Source: Mesocentrotus franciscanus (Eukaryota > Echinodermata > Echinoidea > Camarodonta > Strongylocentrotidae). Taken from it: a stretch of 64,000 nt of DNA. The translations under genes and the position numbers were made by a program. The notes under the pieces are model-generated. The model had not been told where the DNA came from, made no database searches, and worked only from the letters and a program-made list of their open reading frames with translations. Location of the stretch: assembly GCA_037976565.1 (NCBI GenBank), contig CP137672.1, positions 26,166,035 through 26,230,034 on the forward strand, read 5' to 3'. Position 1 is the first letter of the stretch, and each line of letters starts with the position of its first letter. Shown one piece after another: positions 1-12,544 of the stretch.

Positions 1-3000
1 GGTGCTTTTCACTTGCAACAATTGCAAGCCTGAATTTTCCTTCTTTATTTATAATTCTCCGGTATAAATTTGGTTCTTAAATGTTTTATGTGGTTGTCAC
101 AGCGCACTAGAAGTCGGTGGCAACGTGCATTTTTTTTAAATGCAGGTCATTGCTCGGTTTATAGCCGTTTGAGGTCTCATAATCATTTAATCATAAATAA
201 TAATAATCATCAATCGGATTAGTAGATCTTCAGTGGGTGGTAGTCGAAATGGGCAATAGACAAACTGGGAATTAGACCGACTGGCAATTAGACCAATTGA
301 GTGATAGACCAAAGTCACCAAACAGACTTATTGGAGATTAGACCAAGTGACTATTAGTCTAAATGGTCATTAGACCAAATGATTATGAGACCATGTGGAT
401 AGTAGACCGTGTAGACGGTCTGGGCATAGACCATATGGGAATAGACTAGTAGACGCGAATTGGTTGTACACCAAACGGCAATTCACCATTCCTAATTCGG
501 TGGTCAAAATATATGACTGTCCTGTCGCCATATTTAAATAAAATTTTAAAAAATAGAAAAAGAAAGACAACAGCAAGAAGATGACGAAGATGATAACGAT
601 GAACGGATGAAGAAGAAGAAGAAGAAGAAGTAGAAGAAGAAGGACAAAATAGTAGTTGTGGGATATGAGTGTAAATTTACTTTGTAGTTCCACCCTCAAA
701 ATAGTGGAATCCATTCTTCAAAAACAATTAAAACCACACCTTTTGAAGTGGATTCAACTCCAAGAACGGAGAGCTCCCTACTGTACTGTGACTCGTAAGA
801 GAGGATTTCCACTCCTCTGCAGCTAAACAAATATCAGAATGTGGTCATTTTTTTATATTACTTTTTTATACACGAAAATAATATCCCGTTTTAATACCTA
901 TACCCGGCACCATTACTATGAGCTCCTTACCGGGTTTTTTGTTTTAAATTCTATGTTTAATCTATTTTTCATGATTGACAATTGAAAGAAAACTAAGAAA
1001 TCACGACCAATTATAACAGAAAATAGATAAATAAATTAAATTATAAAAATAGACAAAACAATACAATTAGGCTCACCGTGAAAGATAAAACAATAGGCCG
1101 ATAAGAAAAACAGGCATAGCCTCTTGTTTCTTTAGAAATCATCCATGCATGCAATGGTAGCCTGCCTACTGTTTATCATTGTTCAATGAAGTAAGTTTCA
1201 TATTACCTTGTTAATTTCGTATAAAGTACTATCGTGGGAATTAAGCTACTGCAAAGAACAGATTCCTTACAATTTAAATGCCCCATATAAATTTAAACTC
1301 GAAGAAAACGAAAGACCAAGTTTTCGGGATTTCAAGAGGTAAATGAAAATAAAATGAATTCGACTTTCGTATAAAAGATTATTAATGGATTAGAGAAATT
1401 TGTTCAAATTTAGAATATACAGTAGTCTTCGTGTGTTTTTTTTTCCTTTTCACATGGCTTCTTTCTTGACGAGAGACATACTGCATCCGAAATATTTTGA
1501 ATATTCTTCATGAGTTTCTCAAAAGGATTTCTTAAAATAGACCGGTTTACATACTTTTTAAACAAAAATTGTTCTTAAAGCTTGCCCGAGGCATGCCCTA
1601 CATAGTTACACGTAAATAATGCAGACTGGATTCAAAGTATAGCAGTTCATTCATGAATAACAGGTTAATTGAATAACTCGTCACTACATGGCCCCCAGAA
1701 ACTAAACATCCATAAAGTTGAATATATCAAACCGGTCGAAAAACTAGATGCAAGTGGTCGGTGAATTGAACAGAGAATGCAATGAACCTGTTCAAAATGC
1801 GCAAGCACCTGCACCGCGCAGAAGAAAATTTTCCATCGTTCATTTCACATTGCATTGTTCATTTCACATTCTTGCGGCGCAAATAACTTTGTAAACACAT
1901 TCCTCTTGCGAATCTACATTGATGAACTGCAAGTGGAATGCGAACTTGGCTGGAAAGCGCTTGGTAGATTTTCCTTGTAGAAAACTCGGTCACCTACGTA
2001 CAACAGGTTAATTCCACCTGTATTTCATCTATAAGTAGTCATCGCACTTAAAAGGTTGTCCTTTTTGGTTTTTGACAGTGAATGCAAAATAATGGTCTAT
2101 TCAGGGACTTGTAAACTGTACAAGTCCCTGGCCTATTTAATAGGCCTATATCAGTATTTAAAAAAAGCACAATATATCGTGAAAATGCCTATCTGATACT
2201 ACCACTTAGCCAATATGCTACCAGCCACGAGAGATTTGTGAACTCCATATTCTCATTTTTGTGTAAATTAATAAATGAAAATTCAGTTTATGACACTTTA
2301 TTGACGTCCAAAATAATTAGCTCAACATCACAATCCAATGTAATCTTCATGAATTCATGGGCCGTTAGTGTTTGGAGCCTCGCTAATTAGGAAGAGTGAA
2401 AACATCCCTGATGCAAGAACCTAGTATGGAGTATCGAAGTGGGCTGCTTGATGGTAAGGAGAATGATATTGCATAAGCCTTCGAAATAATTACAATTTAT
2501 ATTCCTTTACGTATGTTCATTGATGTGGTTATCCAGAGTCCATGTTTGAACATGTGCCTCCAGATCATGCCTGTTGGCTCACAGATAATTAAAGATAATT
2601 AAAATATGGAATAAATATAAAAAAATAGGCCTTTTCAACCTCCCACCTTTTGAAGAGGGGGGCAATAAAGGTCCCACCCCCTCCTTCGAGATTTTGAGAA
2701 TTTCGTCCGCACCCCACCCTTCTTTTTCCGGGAAATTTTCCCACGCGTATCGACGGAGTGTGCCGCAAATATGCAAACAGTATCTGTTAGTCTTCTCGCC
2801 AAAACATTATGTAACTTTTTTAATTTTTATATACCAAGACTGGCTATATCAGAACTTGTCAAGCCTTCTAATCGTTGGGTAATTTCTACCACAAGCTGAA
2901 TATTAAGGAACACAATCGGTCATCATTTCGTGTTCGATGATACAGTGGTGTTGTCTATTTGCAAGAATAAATCGGAGCTGTTTGTTGCAATATAAACGGA

Positions 3001-3484
3001 CCACCGACATCGACGCGGTTGAAACTTGAAATCCGGTTCTCGTGGCATATGCGCGTTTGGTAGATTTCTACGCGCTTTAAACATTTTAACATAGAAATGT
3101 GTATTGAGGACACGAGACATTAACATGTACATCGCTGGTTTAATGTACCGATGATTATGTTGTGATCGCTAGTTACAATGCCGCCAATTAGTTGCAAGTA
3201 ATTCAATATCCCAAGTGATTTTTAAGCAGTCAAACTAAATCTAAATAAACCCAACAATGGTGTAGATGAAATTATATGTTGTAGATTAAAGTGATCTGAG
3301 CGAATTAGTAAAAATGATTGTTTTTTAAAGAAATAACGACGCATGTAAATCATGCAAAAATAAGATTGAATGCTATAATAATACGACCATGAGGCACGAG
3401 ATAACTAATTTTCCCCGTTGATGATTTTTTTTTTTAATTCATTCACGTAGGCTAAGTGTATTTGTGTTTAGTAAAAATGGCTAA
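1..3484. other. Intergenic, no supported gene
   Basis: Only short AT-rich open frames occur here and none has recognisable protein features or splice-site support. The stretch holds a repeat relic near 240-487 (separate entry) and a GAA/GAT-rich patch near 560-640. A diverged segment at about 680-835 shares the pattern of GGAGTGGAAT-type words and a CTCCTCTGCA end with 27765-27955. I see nothing else. Confidence 0.6.
240..487. repeat. Dispersed repeat of TTAGACCAAATGG-type short words, copy 1
   Basis: The segment is built from diverged 13-25 bp words of the form ATTAGACCAAATGGGC and ends in ACCAAACGGCAATTCACC. The same arrangement occurs at 31913-32199, where both ends are kept as an inverted repeat (GCCGTTTGGTCTAC on the left, GTAGACCAAACGGC on the right). 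This copy keeps the right end. Its left end seems decayed, though a possible remnant TAGCCGTTTG lies near 162. It looks like a non-autonomous element with internal short tandem repeats; the transposon class is not known to me. Confidence 0.7.
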
Positions 3485-3945
3485 CCTCGAAAGGGTGCAG
3501 TGCGATGCGGTGTGGTACGTTGAACGCACCCTTTCGAGAAAACCCTTTCGAGAAAGCCCCCCTTTCTCGAAAGGGTGCGTTTACTAGTTTCGACATCAGT
3601 CGTTTAGAATGGAATTTTAGGAATTGAAATTTAAGTCGTTTAAATTGAAATATTGAATCAAAATTGAAACAGATAGAAAATTAAATAATTATAAGTATTA
3701 AATCAATAAATAACAAACACAATCAAATAATTAACTTAAATATTTGAACGACTTAAATTTGTATTCCTTAAATTCGATTCTAAACGACTGATGTGGAAGA
3801 CTAGTCAACGCACCCTTTCGAGAAAAGCCCCCCGCTTATTCCGAAAGGGTACTCCGTTCTCAACGCAACCCTTTCGAGACAAGCGGAAGGGGCTTTCTCG
3901 AAAGAGTGCGTTCAACGCAACACACCGCACCGCACCCTTTCGAGG
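3485..3945. mobile_element. 461-bp palindromic MITE with TAA target duplication
   Basis: The element begins CCTCGAAAGGGTGC and ends GCACCCTTTCGAGG, a perfect 14-bp terminal inverted repeat. The inverted homology continues inward for roughly 130 bp, to about TTTAGAATGG on the left and its complement near 3780. Both flanks carry the trinucleotide TAA (3482-3484 and 3946-3948). Within each arm the CGAAAGGGTGCG word recurs several times in both orientations, so the ends are nested palindromes. A 3-bp TWA-type duplication is the hallmark of PIF/Harbinger elements. No transposase frame is present, so it is non-autonomous. Confidence 0.75.
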
Positions 3946-3948
3946 TAA

Positions 3949-6900
3949 TTAGCCAGTCAAAATGTGCTTTTGCACCCCTACCCCTTCCGATTGATTTGCG
4001 TAAATTGAGAGTGAGCTAAAGAGAGAGAAAGAGGGAGACGGGGAGAGAAATACATTGAAAGAAAAAGCAACGTGTAAAGGTGGCATGAACCCCCGCCGAC
4101 GCCATTGTCCTGCGCAGGCTCGGTGAAATGCATCATTGCTCCAATATTTTTAATTTTGTTCAGGATATTATGATCTCGCGTATTTTTAATTCAGAGGCTA
4201 CAACGCGGGCCCACCTAATTGGCTGCAACTCTGTCGGATCATGGACCTATTAAGGATAAACTACAGTGGATCTTCAAAGAGATTTTAATGAAAATTGTTT
4301 TATGAAATTTAAACACATTTAAAGCACATACCATGCACATACACAATGTAATGAATGTATGTATACAGTATGTCCTTAAAGATAAAGACCAGTTCTGGTC
4401 ATGCGATTGCATTGTGAAAGAAACGTTGTGGAATCGATCAGAAAAGGTTGATCATCTAGCATAAATTATAAGTATTGGTGTGTACTGCAAGGTTCTGGAA
4501 TCATCAAAATGATAAGAAATTTGGCCCAGCCTTGGTAAAGTTACAAGCACTGTACACAGAAAGATGTATATGGGACTACGCGACACGTACGCGCGCGATA
4601 TCTATTTGGTCGAAATAGATATAATAATTTACCAAATATATCAATTAGTAGGCGGTTTCCCGGCAAAATGTGTGTCATCACGTATAAGTCAAAACATATT
4701 CTTTTACATGATTGGTAATGAGAGCTTCCATTTCATTTTTTGAAAGGGGGGCGTTTCCAAAACTGGTCTTTGCCTTAATGATTGACTGATATGTGGCTAT
4801 TTTTAGCTAGATTCTGCAAAACCACGAATGGAAAAAGTTATGATAATAGCTGTATAATCTTTAAAACAGTTGGTCTATTAGTGTTAGGCCAACTAACAAA
4901 AGTAACGAGTTTCTCGTCCGGACTTTAAAAAAAAGGAGGAGGCAGCGCTTTACTATTTACTATTTTTCAATTTGTTGCTATCATTTCCAAGATGGCCGCC
5001 ATGCTAAATATGGCTGGCCAATGTATATTTATTCACAGATATTGTGATATTTGAGTATACTTGTTATTTTTATTTCATTTTAGTCCACTAGCTTGCTAAG
5101 CAAGTTTCAAACTTCAGAAACAGTGAAAAATGTACATGTGTTCAGCTTGAATTAGCTATAGAAGCTATTTATACAACATGTACGTCACAGCCTTTCTTTC
5201 TTTTTTCTTTCTTTTTTTTTGGGGGGGTGCTTTTTTCTGAATAGTAAATAGTAAACAAAAGGAGGCGGCGGCCAAACAGGAGACAAACAAGTTTTGTTAT
5301 TTGGCCTTATGGAAGCAAATCATCCAGTAATCAGAGCACAATACGAGTTTTTGATAGAAGAGACGGGATAATTCTTCTATGCACTTTCTACCATCCCACA
5401 GGTTCATCACACCTGCTTTAACTACCTGTAATCATTTTACTGACAGCCTTCCAGCAAATTAAGTTGAAAACAACTACATATACTAATCTGCTTTTAATCT
5501 ATCAAGAGATAACAAGCAAGTCTGCATGGGAACTCTCTCTCTCTCCCCGCAAGGGATTAACCCAAATGCAAATAAACTTACGATCGACGGTCTTTCGCTA
5601 CACGAATTTTATCACTGAATGGGCTCCGGAAACTGAATGGTGTCTTTATACGCTCTGTGCCGAGAGCTAGAAGGGTGATAACGCTGTTAATGAATGAAAT
5701 CCAACCTTAGAAGCAAACAATATAAAAGAAAGCAGAACAATCAGAGAAGCAGTTTAATGAATGTTTGAACGATATTGGACAAAAGATGAGAAAGTTATAA
5801 GTCTTAATAGCTATACATATGGGAATTTCATATTGGCTGAAACGGCAGCGTCACTGTGAACAGGAAGTTGTGAACACAACTCCCTGCCGTGACGAACGTT
5901 CCCATTTGTTCATATTTCTCTTATTTTTCAACTTTCATACAAATTAAAATGTTATAAGGGTTGGATTGCTCTTTAAATAGATTGAAGCGTCAACAGATGT
6001 AAATGTTAACATGGGAACGGGTGGTTCCTGTTATAATTGAATGGATTTATTGAACTTCTAGATGAAGTTGCGATATGAAAGTTGAAAGTTACTTGCCTAA
6101 CGCGCTTTTGGCTCTCATCATAATTAAACGTGCATGAATGTGCCCAATTGTGCCATAGTTATGAGAAAGCGTGAAGAAATTCATTCCAAAAGCTCCATTT
6201 ACTTATCTTTCGGAAAGCTTTGTGGTTTCTTGGTGGAGGAACAAGAAGTCACAAAGATTATGCCCCCTTCTCAAAGTCAAAACATGAACAAAAAAATTGT
6301 TAAAATTAGTTGGGGGAGTATAATTATAATGATCTCAATATGAATTATGCTTCACTGGCAGATTTTGGATAGGGCATAACCAGCCCGCACCCCCTCAGCT
6401 GGCATTTCGTAACTACATCAACAGACAATGTGCCCTTTTGTGTTTTTTTGCCCCCCTCCCCCAATCATCACGTAAACAACCAATGGTACGCACTGCGCAG
6501 TCGCTGACCTGAAGTTCAAGCTAAGGCCTACCTATACAAGGGCGGATTCAGGATTTTCCAAGGGAGGGGGGCGTGAAAATAAAATGTACGGGCGTTGGGT
6601 CCGGAAAATGTTGATGCTCTAAGGTACATTCTGAGGCATTTCTGAATGCGTAAACCGAACATCTATGTGAATATTTCTTAGCTTTTTTTTCCTGCTATTT
6701 TGTTTCGGAAGGAAAAAGGGGGCGTGCGCCCCTACGCACCCCTCCCCCGCCTCCCTGGATCCGACCCTGCTAGATGCAAAGATAAAATGGTGATAAATAC
6801 TCAGCCTCTTCCCATCCCCTAATATAGCCGTGGTTGGGTATTCGACATAATTATAGTGGTTGTTTGTAAACAATAGCGACAAGTGTAACCCAAATAAACG

Positions 6901-7061
6901 TCACCCCCGCTCATCAGATTCACACATTTAACCCGAATGTCAATGACCTTATATAACATGTAGTCTGCAATACAGACTTGATTTGCATGCACAAACAATC
7001 GACCTTTTGCCTAACCGCCATTATTATTAAATAATAATAGACGTAGGTTTTCCCTTTCAAT
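3949..7061. other. Intergenic, no supported gene
   Basis: Apart from the TTAA-flanked element at 4380-4774 I see no gene. Short open frames near 5464-5670 and 6134-6343 lack recognisable motifs. The GGCGGATTCAGGATTTTCC stretch near 6541 followed by a G-run looks like a common invertebrate repeat end. A small imperfect hairpin (GTTGTGAACACAAC core) lies near 5868. Confidence 0.5.
4380..4774 (+). mobile_element. TTAA-flanked MITE, family 1, copy A
   Basis: This 395-bp element starts AGATAAAGACCAGTTCTGG and ends CCAAAACTGGTCTTTGCC. Its ends are imperfect inverted repeats of about 19 bp. It is flanked on both sides by TTAA (4376-4379 and 4775-4778), the exact target duplication of piggyBac-type transposons. 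A second copy in opposite orientation lies at 8395-8796, alignable over its whole length by eye. There is no transposase coding capacity. Confidence 0.82.
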
Positions 7062-7071
7062 CATGGGTATC

Positions 7072-7190
7072 GTTTCACAAAACCGCCTTAAGTACAAGTT
7101 CACTGACATCCCATTGAAACGTGTGTTAATTGTGATACACACATTTCAATGGGATGTCGAAAAATTGTACTTATGACGGTTTCGTGAAAC
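7072..7190. mobile_element. Short palindromic element (about 119 bp)
   Basis: The left arm starts GTTTCACAAAACCGCCTTAA and the right arm ends GACGGTTTCGTGAAAC. The arms pair over about 50 bp, including ACATCCCATTGAAA against TTTCAATGGGATGT, with a small loop. In the paralogous copy near 11094 only the start of the left arm remains and the rest is missing. This fits a small MITE or a foldback prone to deletion. Confidence 0.65.
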
Positions 7191-8394
7191 GCTGCCTTGG
7201 TTACCACTCCAACAATTCTTCACCAAATCTGTTAGATATCGGGGTCACCCCCCCCCCGAATAGCATGTAGCAAAATAAGAATTAGTGGTGGGTTAAGCCT
7301 ACTCTTGTTGATATTCATTCCCTCCAACTTTTCTTTACTATTTTTTTTAATACTTAATTTATCAATATTATTGTATACAATATATAACAAAATATAGTCA
7401 AAGTATCTATACTATCTTTAAATAGCAGATTAAACATATCAAAGTTTATTAATTCTATACATTTTATTTACTTGTTTTGACAAATTGATACATGATTACA
7501 GCACATATTCTTGATTATTTCTGTTCTTAGAGAAAGAGAATGGCTAGGCACTTTGTAGTCGATGGCAAATATTATACAGTTAACAAATATATTATTCATA
7601 CATTTACCAAGTTTTATAATTTGTCAAGTATGTGAACACGTGATTTGTCCCAATTTATATTTCTTGAGAATGTGACATGTCAAAGCTTACAACTAAAAGC
7701 ATTAAACAAAGGTCCTAATTCAACCAGTCCCATATCATTCGTTCTTGAGCTGTTTATGGACCCATTCCGTTATATTGTCTTTATATACTAGACAGGATTT
7801 TAAGTAAATCTATTTTATGCAACAAATATAGACCAAACACAATCAAAAGATGGTTGCTTCTAGCTATAGTACATGTATAAGGCTGTACATTTTGTTTTCA
7901 CATTATTCTCTCAGTACACGGTTTGCAAAGGGGGCCATAATCCTCCCGTTGTTGTACCCAGATCAGAGCCGAGGCGGTATGAGAGGGGTGAAGACAATGC
8001 CCCCTTTTGTCTAGCCCTCCTCAATAATCGGTATAACATCAAAAGATACGCGCTCTCGAATGGAGGGAGCGGGGGGGGGGGGCTGGACAATGATAGCCCT
8101 TGATAATGAACCTTGTCAAGAAGTAGATTTTGGTTTGAATCGTTTAAGTTGCTTTGCTATTGAAATGTGATAAGGGGTATCATCATGAGGTGCATTTTCA
8201 TCCTCAAAAATTGGCGTTCCACGATTCCTCTCCCATTATTATAATGTAATGAAAATAAAAGGGATTAAACAAAACGCGTTAGGAATAGTGAGATTAGATA
8301 GTGTATAATGAGCGTATACATTGCTTTTGGAAAAACATGTACTTATCGGCAAATTGATACCGAGTCCACATGAAAATAAAGATATTTTGTTTAA

Positions 8395-8796
8395 AGGTAA
8401 AGACCAGTTTTGGAAACGCCCCTCTCTCAAAAAAATGAAATGGAAGCTTTCATTACCAATCATGTGAAAGAATATGTTTTAACTAATACGTGATGATACA
8501 AATTTTGCCGGGAAAGTCGGGAAACCGCCTACTTATTGATATATTTGGTAAATTATTATATCTATTGGGACCAAATAGATATCGCGGACGTGGTCGCGTA
8601 GTCCCATATACATCTTTCTGTGTACAGTGCTTGTAACTTTACCAAGACTGGGCCGAATTTCTTATCATTTTAATGATTCCAGAACCTTGCAGTACACACA
8701 CCAATACTTATATGCTAGATGATCAACCTTTTCTGATCGATTCCACAACGTTTCTTGCACAATATGCAATCGCATGACCAGAACTGGTCTTTATCT
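8395..8796 (-). mobile_element. TTAA-flanked MITE, family 1, copy B
   Basis: A 402-bp inverted relative of 4380-4774. It starts AGGTAAAGACCAGTTTTGG and ends CCAGAACTGGTCTTTATCT, with TTAA at 8391-8394 and 8797-8800. The paralogous duplication copy near 13350 reads straight through (ATTTTGT, four bases, GTGAATGCAGG), which gives a natural empty site of exactly one target-site length. This supports insertion after, or in only one copy of, the segmental duplication. Confidence 0.87.
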
Positions 8797-11582
8797 TTAA
8801 GTGAATGCAGGCCTATATTAAAATAAAACATTTAAGTAAACATTTTAATCCGTCATTGCTTCTAATTATAATGCAAATCGGAGGATTTTAGAAATTGATT
8901 AAAGCCCCTCTCGGTTGGGAGCACCAAATTTGCCCAAAATTCGATTGCAAAATTTCACTAAAATTGTATGATTATGTGGAAGAGGATGTCATTTAAGACA
9001 CCCTTCTGCAAAGATGAAAGTGAAATGTTACCATCAATTTTTTGGGGCTCCCAACACTTTAGAGGGGCTCAAAAGGTGCTTGTTTATTGCAAAATTAGTA
9101 AAACAAAGTACGTTTGTTCGGAAGCAAGATTCTTACAGTTATGATGAAAACTTTTTGAAGTAATTCGCATCGTGGCAAGAATATACTTCTGCTTTCAAAA
9201 ATATTATTGGAAAATCATATTAGCCTCCCCTATACTAAAGGTTAATTAATTATATTTTTTATTTTACTTTTTAATTATTATTTTGTTAATGTGCATCAGT
9301 GCATTTATTTCTCTTATAATGATATTTTTAACAAACAATTCAAATACTTCCATTTCAGGGACCACTTTTCAGTAAAAATAAAAGGGAAAAAATCACTAAC
9401 TGAAATAATGAGCAGAGCTGAGATCTATAAAGTCGACTGATTTTAATTCGGAGTTTAACCATAATTATTCGAAGATGAGCTGCTCCCAAATATTATAGAC
9501 ACGACAATAGCATTTGATACATAAGAGAGGTGATTAACCTCAAAGTTCGTAATCCACAACCTCCAGCTAATCGTTAGCAGCACGTCAGTCATTGCATTGT
9601 GAAAAATGAAAAACACGTAAACTTGTTTGCGTTTGAAGAAGATATATTTATAATGAAAAAAGAAAGAAAATCATGTAAGATGAGTCAAAACTATTTTCAT
9701 GAAAGTAATTCAACACAAAAAGCAATATCATAAAAAAGAAATTCACTAACAAGTAAAATATTACGGTGTTCCGTTTTCATGACTTCATAATGTCCCTTTC
9801 CATTCGTATTTGAGTAAAATTCAACTTTATTTCAGTTGCGGTATTTTGTTAGTAGCGCGTTAGTGATATTTATCAAAGTTAAAATCCCAATGATATATAT
9901 ATATTGTTTTTGGATATTTAATGAAATAATTCAATAATCAAACTCTCATATTTAATTTCACTTGGGTTTCACAGTGATCGTACAAAACGCGTGCTGTATA
10001 CAGGATGGTTTCAAGGGATTAATCGTCCATTATTTACCCTCCCCCTTATGGATTAATAGAAGGGGGTGGATCAAAACAATGCACATCCGCCCCTTACTCC
10101 ACCCACTGCGGCACGACATCAAAGAGAAGGGTTATTCATAGGGTCAAGCTGATGGACAATGGTCGATTGACCAAGGACCTTGACAATGAACTTCAAAGGG
10201 TATAGCGGGGAGCTATACGAGGGGGTATTGTGTGGGGCTTGTGCCCAAGCGAAAAACATGGAGGGTGAACAAAGGAGGGGGCTTGGCAAGTAGCCAACTT
10301 TTGTCCTGCTTTTGTAAAACAAAAGGAGCTGGAAAAGTTGAGTAAAGATTAACACTTAGGCTGTAGTATGGTAAATGGTTCAGCGAGAGAGCGAATATTG
10401 AGTGAGTTGGTATCTGCTTCGCATCAATTAACTATAACAGAAATATAGCCCAGGCCTGCTAAACTTCTGTACCAATATACTCAATGTGGAGTGAATTGAA
10501 GATCTTATGAAAAATACCAATATGCCTATATTTATCCAATAACAAAGAAAGACAAACAAAATTAACAGAACAATACAAAATTGCTAACTAAATATCATCT
10601 AAAGTAATCAAAATCTCCAAACTATACTACACAAATTACATAAAGTAACAGTTAAACACCCTTTTATGATTATTCATAAAATGAAGTTGATAAAAATCAC
10701 AGTGCAAAAATTCATCTCATTATATAAGGTTGGTATTTACGCAAAAAATTCTCTGAAAAAGCGACACAGAATATTAAAAAAAAAACAACAAACAATTGGA
10801 AAACCAACAAATACAAAACCTACTAACAAAGAAAACGAAAAGGAGCGAGACATTACACTTTCATGTGTCTTTGGGGGCTGAAATATTGCTGATGGGTTCG
10901 CGGCTCATTTAATATCTTACTCAATGGATAAGGTATTGGAAGGCGATGGTGCCCCGCGATGCCGCCACCCCCCATGTATTATCCACTGAAGAAAAATAAT
11001 AAAGTTTAATATTTATAATTTATCATACCACAATATAATTTAGATTTGATTTCAATTTGCTTGTTCATTTTTGTCCACAATGCACTTTCGGTGTCGTTTC
11101 ACAAAACCGACAAGTTCACTGACATCCTATCGCCCCAACCCGAATAGCATGTATGGAAAAATAAGAATTAGGAGTGGGATAAACCCATTCTTGTTGATAT
11201 TCATTCCCTCCAGCTTTTTTTATTATTTCTTTTTATACTTAATTCATCAATTGTATACAATATATAAAATATCTACTTTCTGTAAATGGCAGATAAATTA
11301 GGTGTACACACCCTAACAAGCCACAAACATGGCTTTCATTGTGTTCACCATTTTCCAATTACCCACTTATGTTTTTTATGTAGTCTGTCAATACTGATTT
11401 ATGTATTATACGGTCTACGTTTTCTTCCCTTTCTTCACCTTGTTTCTCATTGAATGCTGTACTTGTTTGTTTTTTATCTTCTTAATCGTTTGATTGAAAT
11501 GTCATAGTTTTATAATGTTTTTATTGTCCATTGACTGTTTGTTTTTTTACACATTGTTTTAATTGATGTTGGAATTTGGAAA

Positions 11583-11770
11583 TAAATGATTTGAATTGAA
11601 TTGAATTGAATTGAATTGAATTGATAAATAATAATAATAATAATAAAAACATTGCTTATAAAGCGCTTTCCACCGAAGTCTGTAAGCGCTATAACAAACA
11701 AAATACAATGACAAACAATTACATATTGAACCAACAAAAACAATACAAAACAAATAAACCTACAAATTAC
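11583..11770 (-). repeat. AATTG/TAA microsatellite plus ACTTCGGTGGAAAGCGC dispersed repeat
   Basis: Tandem GAATT units (11595-11622) and TAA units precede a segment whose minus strand reads through AGCGCTTACAGACTTCGG. The same element with the same flanking words lies near 38110-38195, and a shorter form is joined to the SINE at 40178-40207. It is a dispersed repeat of unknown class, often placed beside simple repeats. Confidence 0.6.
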
Positions 11771-11850
11771 AATACAAACGAAATATACGTCAATGTGAAC
11801 AGAGTAAGTTGATCATCAAAAGCAATTTTGAATAAAATAATGTGTCTTAA

Positions 11851-12376
11851 AGGTACTATGTCCCATTTGCAGGCCAAAAAATGAAAAGGTTAAATTCCAA
11901 CGGCATTTGAAAGACAATACTAATTTAGAACTTCCCTAAAAAAGGGGCTTGAAAATGTCTTTAAGTGGGAAAATAACGACTATTAGTTGTCGAATCGACT
12001 TAGGAGCTATAGAGCCAGTAAGTAATAGTCTGATTTTTCAGACCATTGTACCGAATGGTCGTACGTTTTATGCTGCGCAAAGATTCAATCAGTTTAATTT
12101 TGGCCATTACAAGAAGTGGGTTATTGATGTAGACAAATGCTCATGTACCCTTTACAGCTCATTTTATGTATGTTATTACCAAAGATGAAAAAGCCAGTCA
12201 GTCACTCAATAGTGTCTGACAGTGAAGTCTAGCAAGTAAACGGGTTTCCTTGCATAATTTGAATATTAGGACACTGCTAACGTTTAAATTTCACAGATAG
12301 GACATACATGACATATTCATAATTCCTGCAAAGTTCTACAGAATTTGATGTTGGCTGCAAAAGGGACATAGTATCT
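11851..12376. mobile_element. TTAA-flanked MITE, family 2
   Basis: A 526-bp element starting AGGTACTATGTCCC and ending GGGACATAGTATCT. Near-perfect inverted ends extend to about 26 bp (TTTGCAGGCCAA against TTGGCTGCAAAA). TTAA is present at 11847-11850 and 12377-12380. The 79-codon open frame inside (11949-12188) shows no transposase features. Target site and AGGTA-like start match family 1, so it is probably mobilised by the same piggyBac-like enzyme although the interior is unrelated. Confidence 0.78.
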
Positions 12377-12494
12377 TTAAGACAAGGCTTGAATCGGTTG
12401 ACAGTCTGACAGTTTTTTACATGTAAAGTTCAGCAGAAGCTTTGCAAAAAGAGCGATGACCATAACTATAAGAAAGATAACACATAAAAGTGTA

Positions 12495-12499
<5 letters not shown>

Positions 12500-12541
<42 letters not shown>
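12500..12541. repeat. (TA)n microsatellite
   Basis: About 21 uninterrupted TA units at the right border of the insertion found only in duplication copy 2. Confidence 0.95.

Positions 12542-12544
<3 letters not shown>

Larger units (their letters stand above)
7062..11075 (+). repeat. Tandem segmental duplication, copy 1 (about 4.0 kb)
   Basis: This block is repeated in the same orientation at about 11090-15800. Anchors shared by eye include TTTCACAAAACCG at the start, GAATAGCATGTA, GAGAAAGAGAATGGCTA, GGGGGCCATAATCCTCC, GTGAATGCAGGCC, AACAATGCACATCCGCCCC, CTTCAAAGGGTATAGCGGGG and ATGGATAAGGTATTG. The copies are clearly diverged, so the duplication is old. Copy 1 carries an extra hairpin (7072-7190) and the TTAA element at 8395-8796, both absent from copy 2. 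No gene is apparent in either copy. Confidence 0.85.
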
